In this document: one piece after another, positions 1 through 8,484 of the stretch | How the letters are laid out: every line of letters begins with the position of its first letter | How positions within the stretch are numbered: the stretch's first letter is position 1 | DNA from: Methanoculleus sp. MH98A | GTDB lineage: Archaea; Halobacteriota; Methanomicrobia; Methanomicrobiales; Methanoculleaceae | NCBI RefSeq assembly: GCF_000691865.1 | Contig: NZ_JMIO01000012.1 | Coordinates: 1 to 54,310, forward strand | DNA: 54,310 nucleotides | Reading direction: 5' to 3' | Program-made: the position numbers and the translations under genes | Notes under the pieces: model-generated | Databases searched by the model: none | The model's input: the letters and a program-made list of their open reading frames with translations, nothing else | What the model was told of the DNA's origin: nothing

Positions 1-95
1 CGCCCGGCCTCCGGCCTCCTCCCCCGCCCCCCTGGAGGGGCGGGGGCAGTGCGTGGCGATAGCCACTGGAAATCCGTGTCCGGGTCTGCTGGACT
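1..95 (-). repeat. Intergenic mosaic repeat, copy R1 (cut by window edge)
   Basis: This GC-rich non-coding stretch contains the 16-nt word GCAGTGCGTGGCGATA at 46-61, followed by GGAAATCCGTG. The same word occurs at 39435-39450, and its reverse complement occurs at 16938 (13 nt) and 51949. It is therefore an end of the mosaic repeat family described for R3 and R6, here in reverse orientation, with the rest lying off the left edge. No ORF is credible in it. Confidence 0.6.
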
Positions 96-96
96 G

Positions 97-112
97 ATAA
101 GATATAAGCACT
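97..112 (+). promoter_or_regulatory. Possible TATA box of ilvD
   Basis: The sequence around 99-110 (AAGATATAAGCA) resembles an archaeal box A. It would place transcription start near 130-135 and give ilvD a leader of about 130 nt. The leader holds a perfect 12-bp palindrome, TGAGAATTCTCA, at 145-156, which could bind a regulator or form a hairpin. Both readings rest on sequence alone. Confidence 0.35.
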
Positions 113-260
113 GGAGGAACAGGCGACGTAAGCGTTCTCAAACATGAGAATTCTCACCTCCCTACCATGCTGGAAAATTCCTTCCTCCTATCCCGCACCA
201 CACCCCGCTACCCGGAATACTCTTTTCTCCCCATGCGTTTATTCTCATACGAGGATTACC

Positions 261-1904
261 ATGCGGAGTGAGACGGTTACGAAAGGCTACCAGCGTGCTC
301 CGAACAGGTCGCTGCTCAGGTCGCTCGGCATCACCGACCGTGAGATGGGTATGCCCTTCATCGGTATAGCGAACGCGTACAACAACATCGTCCCCGGGCA
401 CCTCCACCTCCGGTCGATCTCGCAGAAGGTGCAGGAGGGGGTCGCGGCAGCGGGCGCCGTGCCGTTCGAGTTCGGAACCATCGGCATCTGCGACGGGATC
501 GCGATGGGGCACGAAGGGATGCGGTATTCCCTCCCCTCGCGGGAGAACATCGCCGACGCCGTCGAACTGATGGTCGAGGCGCACCGGTTCGACGGCCTGG
601 TCTGTGTCTGTACCTGCGACAAGATCGTCCCCGGCATGCTCATGGCGGCGGTGCGATGCAACATCCCGGCGATCGTCGTCACCGGCGGCCCCATGCTCCC
701 CGGCTACGCGGCAGGGCGCGAACTCTCCCTCATCGACGTCTTCGAGGGCGTGGGTCGCGTCGCCGCCGGGACGATGAGCGAGGAGGAGCTCGGCGAGCTC
801 GAGTGCGCGGCGATGCCCGGGTGCGGGAGCTGCCAGGGGCTTTATACCGCGAACACCATGGCGTGCGTGACCGAGGCGCTGGGCCTCTCCCTCCCGGGAT
901 GCGCGGCCATTCCCGCGGTCGACGCCGCAAAACTCCGCGTAGCCCGGGAGAGTGGGGAGCGGGTGGTCGGCCTTGTCCGGGAGGGCGTCCGCCCGCGGGA
1001 CATTGTCACCGAAGCAAGTTTCGCAAACGCCGTCAGGGTGGACATGGCGCTCGGGGGATCGACGAACACCGTGCTCCACCTGATGGCCATCGCACAGGAG
1101 GCGGGCGTCCCCCTGGATCTCGAGACCTTCAACGCCGTTGGTGAAGTGACCCCGCACATCTGCCACATGATGCCCGGGGGGCCGCACTCGATGCTTGCTC
1201 TCCACCGGGCGGGGGGCATCCCTGCGGTCCTGAAGATGCTCGAGCGTCACCTCGACGACGCCCCGACGGTCTCGGGCCGCTCGATCCTCGAGATCGCAAA
1301 AGACGCGCGGGTCGCCGACCCGAACGTGATCAGGACGACCGATGCCCCGGTCAGCCCGGCCGGCGGCCTGAAGATCGTGCGGGGATCCCTCGCTCCCGAC
1401 GGCGCCGTCGTCAAGTGCGCCGCCGTCCCGGAGGCGATGTGGCGGCACCGGGGACCGGCACGGGTCTTCGACGGTGAAGACGCCGCGATGGAGGCGATCC
1501 TCCACCGCGAGATCGCGGAAGGCGACGTCCTCGTGATCCGCTACGAAGGCCCGCGGGGAGGGCCCGGGATGCCCGAGATGCTCTCGCCGACATCGGCGCT
1601 GATGGGTCTCGGCTACGCCCGGGTCGCCCTGGTGACGGACGGCCGCTTCTCGGGCGGCACCCGGGGCCCGTGCATCGGGCACATCGCTCCCGAGGCCGCG
1701 GTCGGCGGGCCGATCGCCCTCGTGGAGGACGGCGACGAGATCGCGATCGACCTCTACGAAAAGCGCCTCGACCTCGTCGTGGAGAGAGCGGCTCTCGAGA
1801 AACGGCGGAAGGCCTGGAAACCGCCGGAACGCCGGCTTACCGGTGTGCTCGCCCGCTACGCGCAGACCGTCGAGCAGGCGAACCTCGGTGCCGTCCAGAG
1901 GTAA
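261..1904 (+). CDS. ilvD: Dihydroxy-acid dehydratase
   Basis: IlvD catalyses the dehydration of 2,3-dihydroxy-3-methylbutanoate and its ethyl homologue to 2-oxo acids in valine, isoleucine and leucine synthesis in the cytoplasm. The 547-residue product has the family hallmarks: CDKIVPG around residue 122, PGCGSCQG near 195, GGSTNT near 265, and [10 protein letters not shown] near the C-terminus. The N-terminal site reads VPGHLHL, as in the E. coli and M. jannaschii type, not the TPCNIHL form with an extra cysteine, which points to the [4Fe-4S] subclass. The start at 261 is preferred over the upstream ATG at 144 because GAGG at 251-254 precedes it and homology begins there (MRSETVTKG). A T8 tract directly after the stop suggests a monocistronic unit. 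The assignment is firm. Confidence 0.95.
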   Translation: MRSETVTKGYQRAPNRSLLRSLGITDREMGMPFIGIANAYNNIVPGHLHLRSISQKVQEGVAAAGAVPFEFGTIGICDGIAMGHEGMRYSLPSRENIADAVELMVEAHRFDGLVCVCTCDKIVPGMLMAAVRCNIPAIVVTGGPMLPGYAAGRELSLIDVFEGVGRVAAGTMSEEELGELECAAMPGCGSCQGLYTANTMACVTEALGLSLPGCAAIPAVDAAKLRVARESGERVVGLVREGVRPRDIVTEASFANAVRVDMALGGSTNTVLHLMAIAQEAGVPLDLETFNAVGEVTPHICHMMPGGPHSMLALHRAGGIPAVLKMLERHLDDAPTVSGRSILEIAKDARVADPNVIRTTDAPVSPAGGLKIVRGSLAPDGAVVKCAAVPEAMWRHRGPARVFDGEDAAMEAILHREIAEGDVLVIRYEGPRGGPGMPEMLSPTSALMGLGYARVALVTDGRFSGGTRGPCIGHIAPEAAVGGPIALVEDGDEIAIDLYEKRLDLVVERAALEKRRKAWKPPERRLTGVLARYAQTVEQANLGAVQR

Positions 1905-1906
1905 CC

Positions 1907-1914
1907 TTTTTTTT
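1907..1914 (+). terminator. Oligo-T terminator after ilvD
   Basis: A run of eight T residues lies three bases after the ilvD stop codon. Archaeal RNA polymerase commonly terminates at such T-tracts without needing a hairpin. Confidence 0.6.
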
Positions 1915-1974
1915 GGCCGGGAAAGGGTGCGCATACTCTCTGCCGGGATCGTGACCCCCGGCGGGGAACATCTT

Positions 1975-2111
1975 CTAAACAAGCTAGCCCGGTTAAGCGG
2001 GTTTACCCGGAGATGATGACTCACTCGGCGTTCCGCGCCTCTACCCGGGCACCGGCGTCCGGGAATGCTCCGGTGCCCCCGACTCCGTCCGGGGGCTGAA
2101 TAACGTTTTTT
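1975..2111 (+). ncRNA. Candidate structured RNA between ilvD and carbonic anhydrase
   Basis: The 336-bp gap 1905-2240 has no ORF but is rich in secondary structure. CCCG/CGGG (1988-2000) and CGGG/CCCG (1998-2009) are mutually exclusive hairpins. GCACCGG at 2049-2055 pairs with CCGGTGC at 2070-2076, and CCCCCG at 2076-2081 pairs with CGGGGG at 2090-2095. A T6 tract follows at about 2105-2110. An exact C-box-like ATGATGA (2013-2019) and D-box-like CTGA (2096-2099) flank the hairpins, but the 76-nt spacing and strong internal stems are atypical for a C/D guide RNA. It could be a leader element, a small RNA or only a complex terminator. Function is unknown. Confidence 0.3.
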
Positions 2112-2155
2112 GCCCCGCTTTATCGCCGCACGTTTTCTCTGGAAATTCCAACGAT

Positions 2156-2168
2156 CTATATTTTTAAA
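2156..2168 (+). promoter_or_regulatory. TATA box of carbonic anhydrase gene
   Basis: CTATATTTTTAAA is a strong box A match about 75 bp upstream of the carbonic anhydrase start. It predicts transcription start near 2190 and a leader of about 50 nt, so any RNA element upstream of 2150 would lie outside this leader. Confidence 0.6.
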
Positions 2169-2240
2169 CCCCGGGGCGTAACCCACCTTTCGGGCGTACC
2201 CGTCCGGGACCGTCGCCCATATCGTTTACGGAGCATAAGA

Positions 2241-2822
2241 ATGATCGATAGATTTCTTGAGGGTAACAAGCACTTCCTGGAAGAAGATTTCAGAAAAGAT
2301 CCCGATCATTACGGTCCGCTTGCATCAGGCCAGCACCCCGAGGTTCTCTGGATAGGGTGCTCCGACTCACGAGTAAATCCCGAGCGCATCACCGGTGCGA
2401 AGGCCGGGGAGATCTTCGTGCAGCGGAACATCGGCAACATCGTCCCGGTTCATGACTGGAATTTCGCGACCGTACTCGAGTACGCGGTCAATCATCTCAA
2501 GGTCGCGGATATCGTCATCTGCGGGCATTCCGACTGCGGCGCCATAAAGGCGCTCGATCACGAGAGCAAGGATGCATACGTTCCGCTCTGGCTGAACAAC
2601 GCGATGGAGGCGAAACGCCGGGTCGATGCAAAGATCCAGGTGCCGAAAAACTCCGAGGAGGAGAAACTCCGGCGCAGGCTCATCGAGTTCGAGAACGTCG
2701 CCCTGCAGATCGAGCACCTGCGCACCTATCCGCCGGTCAGGGCTGCGGAAAAAGAAGGACGGGTTCAGATTCACGGCCTGTACTTCGACCTTGCGAACGG
2801 AGAGTTGAAGAAGATACTCTAA
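2241..2822 (+). CDS. Beta-class carbonic anhydrase
   Basis: The enzyme interconverts CO2 and bicarbonate. In a CO2-reducing methanogen this could supply CO2 to methanogenesis and bicarbonate to carboxylations, including the CarAB step encoded downstream. The 193-residue protein has zinc ligands Cys40 (in CSDSR), His96 and Cys99 (in GHSDCGA), and the Asp42/Arg44 dyad. This is the complete beta-class active-site set in a protein of normal length. It has no signal peptide and should be cytoplasmic. The gene has its own TATA box, and its stop overlaps by 4 bp the 3' end of the convergent thioredoxin-like gene. Assignment to the class is firm; the physiological role is inferred. Confidence 0.93.
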   Translation: MIDRFLEGNKHFLEEDFRKDPDHYGPLASGQHPEVLWIGCSDSRVNPERITGAKAGEIFVQRNIGNIVPVHDWNFATVLEYAVNHLKVADIVICGHSDCGAIKALDHESKDAYVPLWLNNAMEAKRRVDAKIQVPKNSEEEKLRRRLIEFENVALQIEHLRTYPPVRAAEKEGRVQIHGLYFDLANGELKKIL

Positions 2823-3163
2823 GACTCTTCAAGCGCATAATCAATCTCTTCTTTTATCAGGCCGAGCGAGATCCTCCCGATCGACGTGACCCTGCCGTTG
2901 ACCAGGATGATCGGGATGGGGGGGTGGCGTTCTTCGATGATCTCCCTGATGCGGTCGGGCACCCCCTCGTCGATCAGTGTCGTCTTCACCTCGACCTTCT
3001 CGCCATACCCGGCGAGAAGTTCGTCGCGCAGGGCACTGATGGCGTCCATCAGGCTATTGGACGGGTAACAGGTCTCGAGTCCGCAGGATCTCGTCTCGTC
3101 GCAGGGAAACGGCCCACATTCGGATTCCGCAAACCCAACAATCTCAACAGTCACTTCTGCCAT
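2819..3163 (-). CDS. Thioredoxin-fold-like cysteine-rich protein
   Basis: The 114-residue protein has beta-alpha-beta spacing like a small thioredoxin or glutaredoxin: an N-terminal strand (VTVEIVGFAE), a cysteine-rich loop with four cysteines (CGPFPC and CGLETC), an amphipathic helix, and a C-terminal segment with PIPIILVNG, which resembles the cis-proline region. A thiol-redox role is plausible but not shown, and the usual CxxC at the strand end is replaced by this unusual loop. It lies 28 bp upstream of an iron-sulfur flavoprotein on the same strand, so the two may form a redox operon. The family is not recognised with certainty. Confidence 0.7.
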   Translation of the reverse strand: MAEVTVEIVGFAESECGPFPCDETRSCGLETCYPSNSLMDAISALRDELLAGYGEKVEVKTTLIDEGVPDRIREIIEERHPPIPIILVNGRVTSIGRISLGLIKEEIDYALEES

Positions 3164-3191
3164 GCATCATCGGTGGGGGACGAATGCTATA

Positions 3192-4073
3192 TTATCCTTC
3201 GTCTCGGGGAGCAAGCAGCGCGGAGAGCGCCGCCCGGACGTCGTCCTCGATTCCTTCGATCTCTTCCACGTCCCGGGTCCGGTCGAGGTCGCCGATAAGC
3301 ACCGGCTCGGCGGGGAGGATGCCCAGGTTCTCCATGAACGCGTCGACCACGTGTGTGACGCAGATGAACGGTTCGGCCCCCCGCCGTCCCGCGACGGCGA
3401 TGAGCAGACCGCGGGCGTGCACCTCCTTCCCCAGGATCTTCTCCCGGGCATGAAGCCACTGGCAGCGGTCCATCATCGCTTTGAGGGGTGCCGGGACGGT
3501 GCTCGTGTAGACCGGCGTGCATACGACGATGACGGAGGCGGCCTCAAGTGCCCGGATGATCCCGGGCATATCGTCCTCGACCGGGCAGTAGCCGTAGTCA
3601 TAGCAGGTGTAGCAGCCGATGCACGGGTGGATATCCATCTCCTGCAAGTAGAAGATCCTTGAGGAGAGGCCGGCCCGTGTGGCCTCGTCTTCGCACCACG
3701 ACGCAATCTTTGCGGAGTTCCCGAACCGGCGCGGGCTCCCCTGCAGGATGACGACATCGGCCGTGCCGCTCTCCGGGAGCGGGCGGGTAAAATGGCGGGG
3801 ACGGGTATAGGCGTGAGGGCGGGATGCAACGTCGTGCACGAGCCGGGAGAAGACGATCTCCGCCACTTCCTGGGTATCGAAGAGAGAGCCCGGGGGCGCT
3901 TCGTAGGAGTTGATCGCGTAGGTGTAGACCGTTTCGCTGCCGTGGAGAACCTCGACGGTATACCTGATCATGCCCGGATAGATGTGCCCGAGGTCATCGA
4001 GAACGAGTCTGACGGTAAACGTCCCTTCCGGTGTCTCGATGGATTGGCTTTTCTCCGTTGCGCTCTCGACCAT
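3192..4073 (-). CDS. Iron-sulfur flavoprotein / NADPH-dependent FMN reductase family protein with N-terminal extension
   Basis: The C-terminal two thirds is flavodoxin-like: an FMN-binding loop with LQGSPRRFGNS, then the compact cluster motif CIGCYTCYDYGYC (C-x2-C-x2-C-x5-C) typical of Isf-type iron-sulfur flavoproteins, then CTPVYTSTVPAPLKAMMDR. Such proteins carry FMN and a [4Fe-4S] cluster and take part in electron transfer or oxidative-stress defence in methanogens. About 95 N-terminal residues before the flavodoxin fold are an extension I do not recognise. The ATG at 4073 is preferred over the upstream TTG at 4103 because AGGAA lies 8 nt before it and an AT-rich box (AAATATTGA, about 4105) lies just upstream. 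The length is 293 residues. Confidence 0.8.
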   Translation of the reverse strand: MVESATEKSQSIETPEGTFTVRLVLDDLGHIYPGMIRYTVEVLHGSETVYTYAINSYEAPPGSLFDTQEVAEIVFSRLVHDVASRPHAYTRPRHFTRPLPESGTADVVILQGSPRRFGNSAKIASWCEDEATRAGLSSRIFYLQEMDIHPCIGCYTCYDYGYCPVEDDMPGIIRALEAASVIVVCTPVYTSTVPAPLKAMMDRCQWLHAREKILGKEVHARGLLIAVAGRRGAEPFICVTHVVDAFMENLGILPAEPVLIGDLDRTRDVEEIEGIEDDVRAALSALLAPRDEG

Positions 4074-4217
4074 CGTGTGTTCCTGGAGTTCATTGGTCTT
4101 CAATATTTCGGGTGGCCGGGAGCCCGCTGTTCCGGGTTTCCTGCAGGGGTGCAGGGGCCGGCGTTCGATCCGTCATTACCGTTAATAAGGAATCGGATCC
4201 ACATGGTATGGTAATTC

Positions 4218-5273
4218 ATGAAGGCGGTTCTGGGTCTTGAAGACGGAACATTCGTTGTAGGGGATGGTTTTGGCGTTGAGGGGACATGTTCCGGCGAACT
4301 CGTCTTCACGACGCAGATGACCGGGTACATGGAGGCATTGACCGACCCAAGTTATGCCGGACAGATCTTGATGTTTACGTATCCCCTCATCGGGAACTAT
4401 GGTGTAGATCAGCAGAATTTCGAGAGTCCGATGGTTCATGCGCGGGGCTGCGTCGCGCGTGAGATCGCCGCGGTGCCCGCCGCACGACCCTCGGTTGCAG
4501 ACTATTTTGAAGAAAACGGCCTTTTCGGGATATCGGGCGTCGATACCCGCAGCCTGACGATAAAAACCCGGACAGTCGGCACGCTCAGGGCATCGCTCAT
4601 CGTCGGCAGCGACGATGGGGCAGAGGCGGTCAGGCGCGCCCGGGCCGTCTCCCCGATCGGTGAAGTCGACCTCATCGGGAACGTCTCCTGCGCTGAACCC
4701 TACCGGGTCGCCGGGACCGGAAAGCGGATCGCCGTCATCGATCTCGGGGTGAAACGGCACATCCTTGAGAGCCTCGGCCACCGGGGCGCGGATATCCACG
4801 TCTTCCCGCACACCGCCGCACCGGACGAGGTGATGGCGGTAAAGCCCGACGCACTCTTCATCAGCAACGGTCCCGGCGACCCGAAGAGGGCGACGCACGC
4901 CATCAGGTGCGTCCGTGACCTCGCCGGCGAGGTGCCGGTCATCGGGATCTGTATGGGCATCCAGGTCGCCGCCCTCGCGCTCGGCGCCGAGACCTACAAG
5001 ATGAAGTTCGGACACCGGGGGACGAACCAGCCGGTCCGCTACAAGGACGGGAGCATCTACATCACGACGCAGAATCACGGGTTCGCGGTGGACGAAGAGA
5101 CCCTGCCCGAGGGCTGCACGGTCTCGTACCGGAACGTGAACGACGGCACGGTCGAGGGATTCGAGAACCGCGATCTTGCCGTCACCTGCGTCCAGTTCCA
5201 CCCGGAGGCGCACGGCGGCCCCCGGGACACGGAGATGCACTTCTTTGACCGCATATACAGGGAGATTCCATAA
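4218..5273 (+). CDS. carA: Carbamoyl-phosphate synthase small (glutaminase) subunit
   Basis: CarA hydrolyses glutamine and channels ammonia to CarB for carbamoyl phosphate, the precursor of arginine and pyrimidines. The 351-residue protein begins with the CPSase small-chain domain (MTGYMEALTDPSYAGQ near 35-50) and ends in a class I glutamine amidotransferase domain. That domain has ISNGPGDP, the nucleophile loop GICMGIQ and FHPEAHGGP carrying the His and Glu of the triad. It overlaps carB by one base (TAATG), so the two are translationally coupled. A TTAATAAG box near 4180 could be the promoter, leaving a short leader. The assignment is firm. Confidence 0.96.
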   Translation: MKAVLGLEDGTFVVGDGFGVEGTCSGELVFTTQMTGYMEALTDPSYAGQILMFTYPLIGNYGVDQQNFESPMVHARGCVAREIAAVPAARPSVADYFEENGLFGISGVDTRSLTIKTRTVGTLRASLIVGSDDGAEAVRRARAVSPIGEVDLIGNVSCAEPYRVAGTGKRIAVIDLGVKRHILESLGHRGADIHVFPHTAAPDEVMAVKPDALFISNGPGDPKRATHAIRCVRDLAGEVPVIGICMGIQVAALALGAETYKMKFGHRGTNQPVRYKDGSIYITTQNHGFAVDEETLPEGCTVSYRNVNDGTVEGFENRDLAVTCVQFHPEAHGGPRDTEMHFFDRIYREIP

Positions 5274-8200
5274 TGCCGAAGAAATCTCATATCAAGAAAG
5301 TTCTCATCATCGGTTCCGGCCCCATCCAGATCGGGCAGGCGGCCGAGTTCGACTTCTCGGGGTCGCAGGCCTGCCGCGCGCTCCGGGAGGAGGGCGTCGA
5401 GGTCGTCCTCGTCAACTCGAACCCCGCGACGATCCAGACCGACCCCGATACGGCGGACGTCATCTATATCGAGCCGTTGAAGGCCGAACTCATCGCGAAG
5501 ATCATCGCAAAAGAGAAGCCCGACGGGATCCTGAGCGGCATGGGCGGCCAGACCGGCCTCAACATGACGGCGGAACTTGCGGAGATGGGTGCGCTCGACG
5601 GCGTCGAGATCCTCGGGACGCCCCTTGAGGCGATCTACCGGGGCGAGGACCGCGAACAGTTCCGCGACCTGATGAACGCCATCGGCGAGCCCGTTCCGAG
5701 GAGCATGATCCTCGAGAGCATGAACCAGATCGACGAGGCGATCCGTGAGGTCGGCCTTCCGGCGATCATCCGGCCGGCATATACTCTCGGCGGCTCCGGC
5801 GGCGGCGTGGCGCACACGCCTGAAGAGATGCGGCGGATCATCGAGATCGGGCTCGCCCGCTCCCGGATTCATCAGGTGCTGGTGGAAGAGAGCGTCGCCG
5901 GGTGGAAGGAGATCGAGTTTGAGGTGATGCGGGACGCGGCCGATACCTGCATCATCGTCTGCGGCATGGAGAACGTCGACCCGATGGGCATTCACACCGG
6001 CGAGAGCGTCGTCGTCGCGCCCATCCTCACCCTGCGGGACGACGAGTTCCAGACGCTCCGGACCGCCGCGATAAAGATCATCCGTGCGCTCGACGTCCAG
6101 GGCGGGTGCAACATCCAGTTCGCCTACCGTGACGGCGATTACCGGATCATCGAGGTGAACCCCCGGGTCTCCCGATCGTCCGCGCTCGCCTCCAAGGCGA
6201 CCGGCTACCCGATCGCCCGGGTCGCGGCGAAGATCGCGATCGGGCTCCGGCTCGACGAGATCATGAACACCGTGACCGGCGTCACCCCGGCATCCTTCGA
6301 GCCTGCAATCGACTACGTGGTGGTGAAGGTGCCCCGGTGGCCGTTCGACAAGTTCAAGTCGGCCGACCGGACGCTCACGACGGCGATGAAGAGCACGGGT
6401 GAAGTGATGGCGATCGGGCGGACGGTCGAGGAGGCGTTCAAGAAGGCGCTCCGGTCGCTCGACAACGACATGCAGCGGCACACGAACCCGAGCGAGATCC
6501 GGATGATCCTGACGTCCCCGACGGACGAGCGGTTCGGGTGCCTCTTCGACGCCTTCCGCGAGGGCTTCACGATCGAGGAGGTTGGCGAACTCACGGCGAT
6601 CACGCCGTTCTTCCTTGAGAAGGTCAAGAACATCGTCGACCTCGAGCGGAAACTCGAGACCGATTTCGAACCGGAGGACGTCAGAGTCGCCCGGCGCTAC
6701 GGGTTCTCGGACGAAGATCTCCTGGCGCTGACGAAGAAGACCGCCGACGAGATCGAGGCGCTCTCCGGAACGCCTACCTACAAGATGGTGGACACCTGCG
6801 CCGCCGAGTTCCCGGCGACGACGCCCTACTTCTACTCCACCTGGGAGGAGGGGTGCGAGCTCGTCCGGGACGGCGCGAAGAAGGTGCTGATCCTCGGTTC
6901 CGGGCCGATCCGGATCGGCCAGGGGATCGAGTTCGACTACTGCACCGTCCACGCGGTGATGGCGCTTCGCGAAGAAGAGGGGATCGAGGTCCATATCGTC
7001 AACAACAACCCCGAGACGGTCTCGACCGACGCCGACACCTCCGATCGGCTCTTCTTTGAGCCGATGCAGCTTGAGGACGTCGTGAACATCCTCAAGAAGG
7101 ACGACTACTACGGCGTCATGGTCCAGTTCGGCGGCCAGAACTCGGTGAACCTGGCCGTGCCGCTGGAAGCGGAGATCAAACGTCTCGGTCTGGCGACGAA
7201 GATCCTCGGCACGTCGCCCGATGCCATGGATGCGGCGGAGGACCGCGACCGGTTCAGCCGGCTCCTGACCAGGCTCGATATCCCGAGCCCGGCGAACAGT
7301 TCCGCCTACTCCGAGGAGGAGGCACGGAAGATGGCCGGGGAGATCGGCTACCCGGTGCTGGTCAGGCCGTCCTACGTCCTCGGCGGCCGGGCGATGGAAC
7401 TCGTCCACGACGAGGCCGAACTCGAGAGTTATATCAAGGAGGCCGTCCGGGTGAGCCGGAAGCACCCGGTGCTGATCGACTCCTTCCTCCAGAATGCCGT
7501 CGAGGTCGACGTCGATGCGGTCTCTGACGGGACGGACGTCCTGATCGGCGGCATCATGGAGCACATCGAGTGGGCCGGGGTCCACTCCGGCGACTCGGCC
7601 TGCGTCATACCGGCGCAGTCCCTCTCGCCCTCGGTGATCGCGCGGGTGCGCGACTACACGAAGAAGATCGCTCTCGGCCTCGGGGTCTTCGGGCTGATCA
7701 ACATCCAGTATGCCGTTAGAAACGACATGGTCTATGTCCTGGAGGCGAACCCGCGTGCGAGCCGGACGGTGCCGTTCGTCGCGAAGGCGACGGGCATCGC
7801 GCTCGCGAAGATCGCGGCGAAGGTGATGGTGGGGCGCAAACTCGCCGATATGGATGTTGCCGAACGGGAGATCGAGCACGTTGCGGTCAAAGAGGTGCTC
7901 CTGCCCTTCAACAAACTCCCCGGCGTCGACACTGTCCTCGGCCCGGAGATGAAGAGCACCGGCGAGGTGATGGGCATCGATTACGACTTCGGCCGTGCCT
8001 ACTACAAGGCATGCACTGCTGCAGAGAACACCCTGCCGACGAGCGGCAACGTCTTCATCTCGGTGACGGACGAGCAGAAAGAGGAACTCCTGCCGGTCGC
8101 CCGGAAACTCCGGGAACTCGGCCTCTCACTCTACGGGACGAGCGGGACGGTCGACTTCCTCACCCAGAACGGCGTCGAGGCGAACCTTGTGCGGAAGGTC

Positions 8201-8443
8201 CAGGAAGGTTCCCCGAACGTCATCGACGCGATGCGTTCCGGCAACATCCGGCTGATCATCAACACCCCGGCGGACAAGGCGTCCCGGCAGGATCACATCC
8301 AGATCATGCGGGCCGCCGTCGATTACGGCATACCCTACATCACCACCCTCCAGGCGGCGCGGGCGGCCGCGATGGCGATCGACGCCATCAAGCGCGAGGA
8401 GATTACTATCGAGCCGCTCGGGCACTACCACGGGCTGGCGTGA
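5273..8443 (+). CDS. carB: Carbamoyl-phosphate synthase large subunit
   Basis: CarB makes carbamoyl phosphate from bicarbonate, ammonia and two ATP. The 1056-residue product has the usual order: N-terminal carboxyphosphate domain with its ATP-grasp (GSGPIQIGQAAEFD at the start, GGSGGGVAHT near 180), an oligomerisation domain, a second homologous half (GSGPIRIGQGIEFD near 545) and a C-terminal methylglyoxal-synthase-like allosteric domain (GTSGTVDFLTQNGV near 960). It is a single intact chain, unlike the split carB of some other methanogens. Its supply of bicarbonate may be helped by the carbonic anhydrase encoded 2.4 kb upstream. Identity is certain. Confidence 0.97.
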   Translation: MPKKSHIKKVLIIGSGPIQIGQAAEFDFSGSQACRALREEGVEVVLVNSNPATIQTDPDTADVIYIEPLKAELIAKIIAKEKPDGILSGMGGQTGLNMTAELAEMGALDGVEILGTPLEAIYRGEDREQFRDLMNAIGEPVPRSMILESMNQIDEAIREVGLPAIIRPAYTLGGSGGGVAHTPEEMRRIIEIGLARSRIHQVLVEESVAGWKEIEFEVMRDAADTCIIVCGMENVDPMGIHTGESVVVAPILTLRDDEFQTLRTAAIKIIRALDVQGGCNIQFAYRDGDYRIIEVNPRVSRSSALASKATGYPIARVAAKIAIGLRLDEIMNTVTGVTPASFEPAIDYVVVKVPRWPFDKFKSADRTLTTAMKSTGEVMAIGRTVEEAFKKALRSLDNDMQRHTNPSEIRMILTSPTDERFGCLFDAFREGFTIEEVGELTAITPFFLEKVKNIVDLERKLETDFEPEDVRVARRYGFSDEDLLALTKKTADEIEALSGTPTYKMVDTCAAEFPATTPYFYSTWEEGCELVRDGAKKVLILGSGPIRIGQGIEFDYCTVHAVMALREEEGIEVHIVNNNPETVSTDADTSDRLFFEPMQLEDVVNILKKDDYYGVMVQFGGQNSVNLAVPLEAEIKRLGLATKILGTSPDAMDAAEDRDRFSRLLTRLDIPSPANSSAYSEEEARKMAGEIGYPVLVRPSYVLGGRAMELVHDEAELESYIKEAVRVSRKHPVLIDSFLQNAVEVDVDAVSDGTDVLIGGIMEHIEWAGVHSGDSACVIPAQSLSPSVIARVRDYTKKIALGLGVFGLINIQYAVRNDMVYVLEANPRASRTVPFVAKATGIALAKIAAKVMVGRKLADMDVAEREIEHVAVKEVLLPFNKLPGVDTVLGPEMKSTGEVMGIDYDFGRAYYKACTAAENTLPTSGNVFISVTDEQKEELLPVARKLRELGLSLYGTSGTVDFLTQNGVEANLVRKVQEGSPNVIDAMRSGNIRLIINTPADKASRQDHIQIMRAAVDYGIPYITTLQAARAAAMAIDAIKREEITIEPLGHYHGLA

Positions 8444-8460
8444 TCCCGGGATCTTACCAC

Positions 8461-8477
8461 CCTTTCTTTTTCTTCCA
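8461..8477 (+). terminator. Pyrimidine-rich terminator after carB
   Basis: The T-rich tract CCTTTCTTTTTCTTCC begins 18 bp after the carB stop and fits archaeal T-tract termination. Confidence 0.45.
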
Positions 8478-8484
8478 GTGTTCT

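Noticed and set aside
144-260. Upstream in-frame ATG of ilvD
   Set aside because: The extra 39 residues ([13 protein letters not shown]...) have no similarity to the family, overlap the palindrome at 145-156, and lack a ribosome-binding site; the start at 261 has both homology and GAGG.
1975-2111. C/D box sRNA call
   Set aside because: C and D boxes are present, but they are 76 nt apart with two strong hairpins between and no internal D' or C' boxes, so I list it only as a candidate structured RNA.
162-2186. Long minus-strand ORF opposite ilvD (674 codons)
   Set aside because: It is a GC-rich antisense shadow of ilvD with Arg/Asp/His-rich composition and no recognisable motif. Similar shadows lie opposite carB (5075-7879), argG (12863-14068) and marker 14 (14627-16696).
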